Source of the DNA: a virus
DNA length: 36,333 nt
IMG/VR virus record: IMGVR_UViG_3300020191_000034
Span: 1 to 36,333 of that record
Direction: 5' to 3' (one strand)
Below are positions 1 through 4,563 of this stretch, in pieces (position 1 is the stretch's first letter; the number at the start of each line of letters is the position of its first letter). The position numbers and the translations under genes were made by a program. The notes beneath the pieces were generated by a model that worked only from the letters and a program-made list of their open reading frames with translations, was not told where the DNA came from and made no database searches.

Positions 1-820
1 CAGACAGCAACCGAAGGACATTTGCAATGTCCTTGCTATCGAAGCCATAGGCTTCGACTTGCGAAGCAAGCTGCTCAACTACTGCTTCAGCAGTAGGCTG
101 GTTCTTGCTGCCAGCCTTCGGCTTCTGTTCAGCCTTCGGCTGCTCTGGCTTTGTATCAGCCTTCGGCTGGTCTTCGACCTGGTCGGTTGCCTGATCCTTC
201 GGATCAGAAGCAGCAGGCTGCTCATCAGTCGTAGACTGATTGCCATCAGCCTCTGGCTGAACTGGCGGCTTAGGCTCTTCCAGAGCCTTGACGAGCTTCG
301 CTCTGGTTTTGTCAGTCAGCGGAGCTGAATCGATGAAGTCCTGACCCTCTGGGTCAAGTTCGACTACCTCTACGAGGTAGCGCTTCAAGCCACCAACAAG
401 CCCTGTAGGGCTTGTGGCATCACAGCGGAAGAACACTTTCTTGTTCTTCCGGCTTCTGGCTTTCCGATTGACATCCCTTCCTCTATCGAGGAAGCCGTTA
501 CGGTGTTCCTCCGGAACAGCACCGATCAAAAGCATCTTCGATGCTTCTGGCATGGCATTGGCTTTGCCAAACCGAAGCACTAGTGCTTCCCAGATGGCAG
601 TTCCTTTCAGGAACACCCCCCAATCGTTCTCACTGAAGTGAGAACGCAGCTTGACCATGAACTCCGACGCATCGAAGATGCGTTCCTGATCATCGACGGG
701 CTGCTTCGCAGCCTTAGTCACTTCGTTACCGAAGTGATCCAGTGCCTCACCGAAGGTGTGGTCGGTTTCGCCGATTTTCCCGAAGGGAAGGTTGAGGATT
801 TGTGCTGATGTCTTCGACAT
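1..820 (-). CDS. Hypothetical protein encoded inside a dense hairpin array (3' end outside window)
   Basis: I do not recognise this protein. Translation from the ATG at 820 stays open for 273 codons to the window edge, so the C-terminus is missing. GGAG lies 7 nt before this ATG; an in-frame ATG at 832 is less well placed. Residues 1 to about 165 look globular with mixed charge (LPFGKIGETDHTFGEALDHF near the start; a basic patch RKARSRKNKK near 130-140). Residues about 185-250 form a low-complexity Pro/Gln/Lys/Glu/Ala linker with repeated QPKA units. The visible end (VEAYGFDSKDIANVLRLL) looks like a small helical domain. That plan resembles DNA-binding or SSB-like phage proteins, but this is inference. 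The striking feature is the DNA: about 33 perfect short hairpins cover roughly 63% of the gene without breaking the frame. Confidence 0.8.
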   Translation of the reverse strand, partial: MSKTSAQILNLPFGKIGETDHTFGEALDHFGNEVTKAAKQPVDDQERIFDASEFMVKLRSHFSENDWGVFLKGTAIWEALVLRFGKANAMPEASKMLLIGAVPEEHRNGFLDRGRDVNRKARSRKNKKVFFRCDATSPTGLVGGLKRYLVEVVELDPEGQDFIDSAPLTDKTRAKLVKALEEPKPPVQPEADGNQSTTDEQPAASDPKDQATDQVEDQPKADTKPEQPKAEQKPKAGSKNQPTAEAVVEQLASQVEAYGFDSKDIANVLRLLS

Positions 821-821
821 T

Positions 822-834
822 CGATTCTCCATCG
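822..834 (-). promoter_or_regulatory. Ribosome-binding site held in a hairpin loop
   Basis: On the minus strand the Shine-Dalgarno GGAG sits in the loop of CGAT-GGAGA-ATCG, immediately upstream of the ATG at 820. That ATG is itself the first arm of the next hairpin (808-820, ATGTC-GAA-GACAT). The arrangement could expose the SD while sequestering the start codon. It also decides the start: 820 is preferred over the in-frame ATG at 832. Confidence 0.5.
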
Positions 835-854
835 GTTGGTGGACCGGGGTAAGT

Positions 855-900
855 CCTTCATCTAAACCCCCTCACTTCGTGATGGGGGGTTTAGTGAAGG
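855..900. terminator. Long compound hairpin in the leader of the leftward gene
   Basis: An outer 6-bp stem (855-860 with 895-900) encloses a 9-bp stem TAAACCCCC (863-871) with GGGGGTTTA (885-893). This encloses an apical TCAC-TTC-GTGA hairpin (872-882). It is much longer than its neighbours and resembles a terminator or attenuator, but neither strand has a clean following T-run. Leftward transcripts would cross it about 35 nt before the start codon at 820, so it could be a leader attenuator or stability element. Confidence 0.45.
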
Positions 901-1085
901 CCTAAGTTTTCGAGGGGTGGGGTGTTTCAGACCCTCTGGGTCTGGTCATTGGAAGCCTTCCAACCAACAGCCCCTTCTTAGGGGCTGAAGTTTGCTGACA
1001 GGATGCTCCATCCCAGCAACCAATCCGCTGCTCAGAATCAGAGATTCTGGTCATCGATGGGTGTCAACTGATCTATGATCAGAGG

Positions 1086-1297
1086 GATGGCAGCTCGGAT
1101 GATCGTGATTTCAACGGGTTAAGCGGTCCGTGGTGACGTGATCGCATAATGCGGCGCTCACCATGCGGCTTCGGGCGCGGAAACGCGCAGGCGCGAGGCT
1201 GGCCGGGCATGGGCCACCGCCCCTCCCAGCGTTACGTATCATGGATTCCCCCACAGATCGTGGATTTAAGGTGGAAACCACTACGTCTATATATAGT
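1086..1297. other. Non-coding interval with GC-rich patch between hairpin array and tRNA
   Basis: I see no convincing gene here. The first part is ordinary in composition. From about 1140 to 1240 the DNA becomes strongly GC-rich, unlike the roughly 50% GC of the rest. It contains small hairpins at 1143-1153 (CGCA-TAA-TGCG), 1175-1188 (GCGCG-GAAA-CGCGC) and 1271-1281 (GTGG-AAA-CCAC). A 43-codon leftward frame beginning at an ATG near 1253 exists but has no supporting features. The patch could be flanking DNA that came in with the tRNA gene, or the tail of the hairpin array. Confidence 0.45.
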
Positions 1298-1374
1298 TGG
1301 CCCTTCGGACAGGACTCGAACCTGTAACCTACGGTTTAGAAGACCGTTGCTCTATCCAGTTGAGCTACCGAAGG
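1298..1374 (-). tRNA. tRNA-Arg (anticodon UCU), CCA encoded
   Basis: Read leftward, this folds as a complete cloverleaf. The acceptor stem is CCTTCGG with CCGAAGG. The D-stem is GCTC/GAGC. The anticodon stem is ACGGT/ACCGT with loop CTTCTAA (anticodon TCT). The T-arm is ACAGG-TTCGAGT-CCTGT, the discriminator base is G, and the 3' CCA is in the DNA at 1300-1298. It reads AGA and, by wobble, AGG arginine codons, which are frequent in the late genes here, so it may supplement the host pool. It lies at the divergence point between the leftward array gene and the rightward late block. Confidence 0.96.
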
Positions 1375-1399
1375 GTTGCATCTAATCGTTTACAATACA

Positions 1400-1427
1400 T
1401 TGACACAAGATTCTAGGCGAGTATAAC
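1400..1427 (+). promoter_or_regulatory. sigma70-like promoter for the rightward late block (distal)
   Basis: TTGACA (1400-1405), a 16-bp spacer and TATAAC (1422-1427). Transcription would start near 1433-1435, inside the CTACATAAG arm of the leader inverted repeats. It lies just outside the tRNA and faces away from it. Confidence 0.6.
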
Positions 1428-1600
1428 TTACTACATAAGTAAATGAGACAGTTAGACTGTTAATTACCTACTTATGAAAGAAAGCACCTAGATGGGGCAT
1501 ATGCTTATGTAGCATTACCTCATAATGGTCACGCTAAAGACTATCCCCCTTGTAAATTTCTGTAATGACCACCCGTTAACGGCTACACCGTTACTGTAGT
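1426..1600 (+). promoter_or_regulatory. Palindrome-rich leader with mutually exclusive pairings
   Basis: CATAAGTA (1434-1441) pairs with TACTTATG (1469-1476) around an inner hairpin ACAGT-TAG-ACTGT (1448-1460). The overlapping CTACATAAG (1431-1439) pairs perfectly with CTTATGTAG (1504-1512). The two pairings share 1434-1439, so only one can form at a time. Further elements are ACTTA-CTACA-TAAGT (1426-1440), GCATATGC (1497-1504), TGGTCA (1526-1531) with TGACCA (1566-1571), CCGTTAACGG (1573-1582) and CTACA-N7-TGTAG (1583-1599). No gene is seen in 1375-1619. The segment could be an RNA leader switch or a set of operators. Confidence 0.5.
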
Positions 1601-1612
1601 GGCTTAATACTA

Positions 1613-1641
1613 TTGACAAATGAAGAAAAATAGAGTATACC
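1613..1641 (+). promoter_or_regulatory. sigma70-like promoter overlapping the first gene's start
   Basis: TTGACA (1613-1618), a 17-bp spacer and TATACC (1636-1641). It shares the 12-mer ACTATTGACAAA and a near-identical TATA(C/A)CTAT, at the same distance, with the capsid promoter at 12301-12336. This suggests one phage promoter class. The predicted ATG at 1620 lies in its spacer, so transcripts from it cannot include that start. Confidence 0.6.
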
Positions 1642-1814
1642 TATCCGTACTTGAAGACTTTTATCGTAAAGCCCACAAGGCTGACACTAATTTGAACTAT
1701 CCGCATTCGGATGTGTTCTATGTCCGTGCAAAGATACGCGAAGACACAGGTGTTGAGTACAGCCTAGATCACGTAGAGCGATCAATGATCGCCGAGGGCT
1801 GGAAAGAACCCTAA
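1620..1814 (+). CDS. Small hypothetical protein (64 aa), first gene of the late block
   Basis: I do not recognise this protein. It is 64 aa, with mixed charge and aromatic residues (FYRKAHKADTNLNYPHSDVFYVRAKIREDTGVEYSLDHVERSMIAEGW, given here only as its general character: helix, loop, helix), and looks like a compact folded domain. The ATG at 1620 has no Shine-Dalgarno sequence and sits between the -35 and -10 of a strong promoter. Full-length protein could therefore only come from a longer transcript, such as one from 1400-1427. No other in-frame ATG occurs before residue 56. The next gene begins directly after its stop. The reading frame is plausible; the start is doubtful. Confidence 0.55.
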   Translation: MKKNRVYLSVLEDFYRKAHKADTNLNYPHSDVFYVRAKIREDTGVEYSLDHVERSMIAEGWKEP

Positions 1815-2018
1815 TTGATTAGCTTTAAGGCCGTTCTGGTCGTCTGCAACTTCTTCGATCCAAGCGATTGTGTGGAATTCCGTGACCGTCTTGGTCCGTA
1901 TACCGAAGAACAAGTCTGCGTAGCACGTATTTATCAAATGAAAGACGACATCCTTGAGATGTGGCCGAACCTACAGGCGCATCTTGGTTATAGGTGCGAA
2001 GAGGTCGAAGGCACATGA
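1815..2018 (+). CDS. Small hypothetical protein (67 aa), possible paralogue of the 3003-3194 product
   Basis: The frame begins with TTG immediately after the previous stop, so the start is tentative. The protein opens with a hydrophobic strand (FKAVLVVCNFF), continues with a short charged segment (VEFRDRLGPYTEEQVCVARI), then a helix, and ends YRCEEVEG. The plan is a beta strand, then a Cys-containing helix, then a second strand with Cys. It resembles the gene at 3003-3194 (VFLLYVFV, MYFRDLNDCVWYAQKL, ITSYCLPRW). Small proteins of this type recur in marine phages, as far as I recall, without known function. The end overlaps the start of the next gene at 2015 by 4 nt. Confidence 0.6.
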   Translation: MISFKAVLVVCNFFDPSDCVEFRDRLGPYTEEQVCVARIYQMKDDILEMWPNLQAHLGYRCEEVEGT

Positions 2019-2290
2019 CTGTTGAAAAGGCGGGTGAGAAGTTCTCTGGCTACAACAAACCAAAACGAACCCCCAATCATCCTAAGAAATCTCATGCCGT
2101 ACTAGCCAAAGAAGGCGACAAGGTACGGCTTATCCGTTTTGGCCAGCAAGGTGTGCGCGGTGCTGGCAAGAATCCAAAGTCTAAGAAAGATAAGGCTCGA
2201 AAGAAGTCTTACTACGCAAGGCACAACGCACAGGGCAAACCGACCTCCAAGATGTCGGCAAAATACTGGTCACATAAGGTGAAATGGTAA
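2015..2290 (+). CDS. Conserved-type basic phage protein (91 aa)
   Basis: The ATG at 2015 is chosen because GAAGG sits 3-4 nt upstream; an open frame further upstream (from 1994) overlaps the previous gene and lacks an SD. The product is very basic and glycine-containing: FSGYNKPKRTPNHPKKSHAV, then VRLIRFGQQGVRGAG, a Lys/Arg-rich middle, and the closing SAKYWSHKVKW. I recall similar short proteins in many marine phages and some large algal viruses, with no established function. The charge suggests binding to nucleic acid or packaging into the virion, which is inference. Confidence 0.75.
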   Translation: MTVEKAGEKFSGYNKPKRTPNHPKKSHAVLAKEGDKVRLIRFGQQGVRGAGKNPKSKKDKARKKSYYARHNAQGKPTSKMSAKYWSHKVKW

Positions 2291-2652
2291 TGGCTAAACC
2301 TAAGAGCTTGAACGCAGCGATCTCAGAAAAGGCAATGAACCTGCTCGACACAATGAGTGCCTCTGCAGCGCAGAAAGCCATGAAGTCTGACTTCAATTCA
2401 TACAAACAGAAGACTGGCAGTTTTCATAAGTTTGATGAGAGGCATGCGATGAACACAGAAACGACAACCAAGAAGCCCAAGACCAAGATGATGGGCGGCG
2501 GATACAGCAAGAAACGCCCTGCGATGATGAAGGGCGGCATGGCTAACGGTAAGAAGCACATGTATGCGGCTGGCGGCTCTGTGATGGACAGCCTTACACC
2601 TGGCCAGAAGAAGATGGTCATGGCTATGGCCAAGGACAACGGGAAATCCTAA
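2290..2652 (+). CDS. Met/Gly/Lys-rich small protein (120 aa)
   Basis: The start is the ATG at 2290, which overlaps the previous stop as TAATG and is served by GGTGA about 8 nt upstream. An in-frame ATG at 2284 is too close to that SD. Residues 1-50 look helical (SEKAMNLLDTMSASAAQKAM). Residues about 65-100 are a Met/Gly/Lys-rich tract with the motifs MMGGGYSKKRP, MMKGGMANGKK and YAAGGSV. The end (SLTPGQKKMVMAMAKDNGK) is a short helix. GG-M-K tracts of this kind occur in small late proteins of marine phages. Function is unknown. Confidence 0.7.
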   Translation: MAKPKSLNAAISEKAMNLLDTMSASAAQKAMKSDFNSYKQKTGSFHKFDERHAMNTETTTKKPKTKMMGGGYSKKRPAMMKGGMANGKKHMYAAGGSVMDSLTPGQKKMVMAMAKDNGKS

Positions 2653-2840
2653 TGGCTGCGGGTATTCATTACTTCCGTGATGGCACGCCCTACAAGGGCG
2701 AAATCCACAAGCACAAAGACGGGACGATTATGACTGGTAAAAAGATGACCAGTTCGTCTCGTAAGGTGTTTCACTTTAAGGACTTGTCTGATGCCGCAAA
2801 AAAGAAAAGCCGCGCCAAAAAAGGCAAAGGCAAAAAGTAG
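2652..2840 (+). CDS. Small basic protein (62 aa)
   Basis: The start codon overlaps the previous stop (TAATG). The product reads GIHYFRDGTPYKGEIHKHKD, then TGKKMTSSSRKVFHFKDLS, and ends in a Lys-rich tail (AKKKSRAKKGKGKK). The first part looks like beta hairpins rich in His and Gly. I recall similar late proteins in marine phages, with unknown function. Its last 50 nt are also the start of the next gene in another frame, so the Lys-rich tail is dual-coding. Confidence 0.72.
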   Translation: MAAGIHYFRDGTPYKGEIHKHKDGTIMTGKKMTSSSRKVFHFKDLSDAAKKKSRAKKGKGKK

Positions 2841-3003
2841 GGTCAATGAAGCTGGTAATTACACCAAGCCGACTATGCGTAAAAACCTCTTCAACAAAAT
2901 CAAAGCTGGCAGTAAGGGCGGTAAGCCCGGTCAGTGGTCGGCCAGAAAAGCACAGATGCTGGCACAGCAGTACAAGAAAGCCGGGGGCGGCTACAAGGAC
3001 TGA
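2791..3003 (+). CDS. Small basic protein with NEAGNYTKPTMRKNLF motif (70 aa)
   Basis: It starts inside the previous gene (50-nt overlap, different frame). After a Lys/Ala-rich N-terminus it carries SRVNEAGNYTKPTMRKNLFN, KAGSKGGKPGQWSARKAQML and AGGGYKD. This conserved-looking signature I recall from small proteins of marine phages and algal viruses. No function is known to me. It ends with TGATG, overlapping the next start. The strong motif makes this a real gene despite the overlap. Confidence 0.78.
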   Translation: MPQKRKAAPKKAKAKSRVNEAGNYTKPTMRKNLFNKIKAGSKGGKPGQWSARKAQMLAQQYKKAGGGYKD

Positions 3004-3194
3004 TGGTTCACGTCTTCCTGCTCTACGTTTTCGTGGGTATGGGCGAAAGCAAGAAGCTGGTCAGCGACAACATGTACTTCCGCGATCTGAATGATTGCGT
3101 TTGGTACGCGCAGAAACTGCACAAACAAGGTGAACTAATCACCTCGTACTGCCTTCCTCGCTGGGTCAAAGAGGACGATCAATACATTTATTAA
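3003..3194 (+). CDS. Small hypothetical protein (63 aa)
   Basis: The ATG at 3003 overlaps the previous stop (TGATG); an open frame further upstream is only the shadow of the previous gene. The N-terminal hydrophobic segment VHVFLLYVFVGMG could be a beta strand or a short membrane segment. It is followed by MYFRDLNDCVWYAQKLHKQ and ITSYCLPRWVKEDDQ. It shares layout and the central Cys with the product of 1815-2018, so the two may be old paralogues. It is followed 12 nt later by a strong SD for the next gene. Confidence 0.65.
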   Translation: MVHVFLLYVFVGMGESKKLVSDNMYFRDLNDCVWYAQKLHKQGELITSYCLPRWVKEDDQYIY

Positions 3195-3206
3195 GGAGAG
3201 ACGTGG

Positions 3207-3662
3207 ATGCTTGCCGAGCTTGCAGCCGCAAACGCCGCCTTTTCGGTGATCAAGCAAACCGTTGCACACGGCAAAGAACTGGCCACAGCCGGTAAAGCCA
3301 TCAACGATTTGGTGTTCGCTAAAGAGGAATTAAGGCGACGTAGCGAGAAGAAGAAAAACAGTCTGTTCAGCAGGTCACAGGACTCTTCCGAATTCGACGA
3401 GTTCATGGCCCTCGAACAGATCAATAAGAACGAAGCCGAGCTTCGCTCAATGATGCAGATATATGGACGAGCCGGTCTGTGGAACGACTGGCAGAAGTTT
3501 CAAGCTGAAGCACGGAAGTCACGCCAAACACAAGAGAAGCTTAAAGCACGGAAGCGCAAAGAGCTTATGGAAGTACTGATTTGGTCTGTAGTTGGTCTGT
3601 TGATTCTATCGGCAGCGGGGGGACTGTTCTACTGGGCGCTATTGAGTAAAGGCGTAATTTAA
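3207..3662 (+). CDS. Membrane-anchored late protein with long N-terminal helical region (151 aa)
   Basis: A good SD (AAGGAG) precedes the ATG. Residues 1-115 are mostly helical: AELAAANAAFSVIKQTVAHG, AKEELRRRSEKKK, EFDEFMALEQINKNEAEL and the motif GRAGLWNDWQKFQAEARKS. Residues about 124-146 form one transmembrane helix (LIWSVVGLLILSAAGGLFYW) near the C-terminus, so it is probably a tail-anchored membrane protein. I recall relatives in marine podophages just upstream of lysis genes. A role in lysis or membrane remodelling is possible from position alone. Confidence 0.75.
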   Translation: MLAELAAANAAFSVIKQTVAHGKELATAGKAINDLVFAKEELRRRSEKKKNSLFSRSQDSSEFDEFMALEQINKNEAELRSMMQIYGRAGLWNDWQKFQAEARKSRQTQEKLKARKRKELMEVLIWSVVGLLILSAAGGLFYWALLSKGVI

Positions 3663-3922
3663 TGGCGAAGAAAAAGTCCCAGAAAAGCCTGACGGCTTGG
3701 ACAAAACAGAAGTGGAGAACCAAGAGTGGAAAGCCTTCTACACAAGGTTCAAAGGCTACGGGTGAACGCTACCTTCCGGAGAAGGCAATTAAAGCACTGT
3801 CTGCGGCGGAGTATGCACGGACTTCGAAGAAGAAGCGCGAGGATACTGCGAAAGGCAAGCAGCACTCTAAGCAGCCTAAGAAGGTCGCTAAGAAAACTCG
3901 TTCCTATAGGAAGAAATCCTGA
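3662..3922 (+). CDS. Small highly basic protein, DUF5872-like (86 aa)
   Basis: It starts at the TAATG overlap with the previous stop and ends at TGATG with the holin. It is extremely Lys-rich. Motifs in order are KSLTAWTKQKWRTKSGKPS, TGERYLPEKAIKALSAAEYA, TSKKKREDTAKGKQ and KKVAKKTRSYRKK. This pattern fits my recollection of the DUF5872 family found in phages and algal viruses; the DUF number is from memory and uncertain. Function is unknown. It may bind nucleic acid. Confidence 0.72.
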   Translation: MAKKKSQKSLTAWTKQKWRTKSGKPSTQGSKATGERYLPEKAIKALSAAEYARTSKKKREDTAKGKQHSKQPKKVAKKTRSYRKKS

Positions 3923-4302
3923 TGCTTAATCTATTGATTGGCCCTGTAGCAGAACTGGCTGGTACATGGCTGAAAGGCCGCGTAGAACGCGGCGCGGCGA
4001 AGACAGAAGCTGAAGTTGCCAAGAAGAAGGCAGAGGCTGTCGTCTATCAGCGCAAAGCTAACGCCGAAATCGACTGGGACTTGGAAGCGATCAAAGGCGC
4101 TTCTACTTCGTGGAAAGACGAATGGCTTACCATTCTGTTCAGTATCCCCATGATCCTAGCCTTCATTCCCGGCATGGAAGGGATTGTAGCGCACGGTTTC
4201 GAGCAGCTTTCTCAAGCCCCCGATTGGTATTTTTATAGCCTTGGAATAATCGTAAGCGCGAGCTTCGGGTTTCGCGGCGCAGCTAAGTTCTTCAAGAAAT
4301 AA
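3922..4302 (+). CDS. Holin, three-transmembrane GTA type (126 aa)
   Basis: The ATG overlaps the previous stop (TGATG). The N-terminal 65 residues are an amphipathic, charged helix (TEAEVAKKKAEAVVYQRKAN). They are followed by SWKDEWLTILFSIPMILAFI, a first membrane helix at about 69-85, and by a second at about 105-122 (WYFYSLGIIVSASFGFRG). The SWKDEW-xx-I and GIIVSASFG-RG signatures match my recollection of the three-TM holins linked to gene transfer agents and marine phages. Such holins form membrane lesions that release the lysozyme. The position two genes upstream of a T4-type lysozyme supports the call. Confidence 0.8.
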   Translation: MLNLLIGPVAELAGTWLKGRVERGAAKTEAEVAKKKAEAVVYQRKANAEIDWDLEAIKGASTSWKDEWLTILFSIPMILAFIPGMEGIVAHGFEQLSQAPDWYFYSLGIIVSASFGFRGAAKFFKK

Positions 4303-4374
4303 TGTACTTCATGTGGGACATGCACAGCAGAACAACCCTCGACCAAGCGGAAGTAAATCGTGGCAGAGCTAACA

Positions 4375-4563
4375 ATGGAACGCTTCCTCAAGTGGAAGAT
4401 ACTACCCCGTCTAATGATGATGATGATGACGCTTATGTCGTGGCGCGTAGTGGAATGGTTTATGACCCTGCCCGACCCCACCAACGCCCAAGCTGGTCTA
4501 GTTAGCGTTGTAACAGGCGCTATGACAGGTGCGTTTGCTGTATGGCTGGGACACGAAAAGTAG
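4375..4563 (+). CDS. Small two-segment membrane protein of the lysis cassette (62 aa)
   Basis: The ATG at 4375 is preferred over a GTG at 4360 in the same frame. The product begins MERFLKWKILPRL and has a membrane segment with five consecutive Met residues, encoded by (ATG)5 at 4414-4428. It ends LPDPTNAQAGLVSVVTGAMTGAFAVWLGHEK, with a second membrane segment. I recall the motif LPDPT-xx-QAGLVS-x-x-GA-TGAFAVWLGHE from small proteins beside lysozymes in marine podophages. It may be a holin partner or antiholin. The 72-nt gap before it contains only weak alternative frames. Confidence 0.75.
   Translation: MERFLKWKILPRLMMMMMTLMSWRVVEWFMTLPDPTNAQAGLVSVVTGAMTGAFAVWLGHEK

Larger units (their letters stand above)
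14..1082. repeat. Dense array of about 40 short perfect hairpins, mostly 3-nt loops
   Basis: By hand I count about 41 inverted repeats with 4-10 bp stems and mostly 2-6 nt loops, almost end to end. Examples (stem/loop/stem): 14-34 (9 bp, loop TGC), 39-57 (8 bp, ATA), 58-70 (GAA), 79-96, 130-142 (TTC), 157-169 (TTC), 191-207 (7 bp, TTC), 224-240 (7 bp, GTA), 246-260, 272-288, 316-328 (GGA), 342-356, 364-380, 396-415, 426-451 (10 bp), 477-494, 504-518, 530-546, 574-589, 600-614, 625-646, 667-683, 699-713, 718-737, 777-789, 808-820, 928-944, 949-963, 968-987, 1033-1049 and 1068-1082. Arm sequences differ from unit to unit, so this is a repeated structure and not a repeated sequence. The array spans both coding and non-coding DNA and reaches the left edge, so it may continue outside the window. 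Confidence 0.9.

Noticed and set aside
1039-1067. Leftward promoter from TTGACA on the minus strand (1067-1062)
   Set aside because: At 16-18 bp spacing there is no acceptable -10 (TCTCTG region), so I do not call it.
14-1082. The hairpin array as a CRISPR array or a tandem repeat
   Set aside because: There is no constant repeat and no regular spacer length; only the stem-loop form recurs.
1149-1385. Rightward 78-codon frame across the tRNA region
   Set aside because: Its second half is the antisense reading of the tRNA-Arg gene, and it has no ribosome-binding site.
2846-3094. 82-codon rightward frame overlapping two small genes
   Set aside because: It is in a different frame from the motif-bearing genes at 2791-3003 and 3003-3194 and has no recognisable composition.
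4302-4505. 67-codon frame starting at the holin stop
   Set aside because: It overlaps the motif-bearing membrane gene at 4375; its Asp run is only the shifted reading of the (ATG)5 tract.
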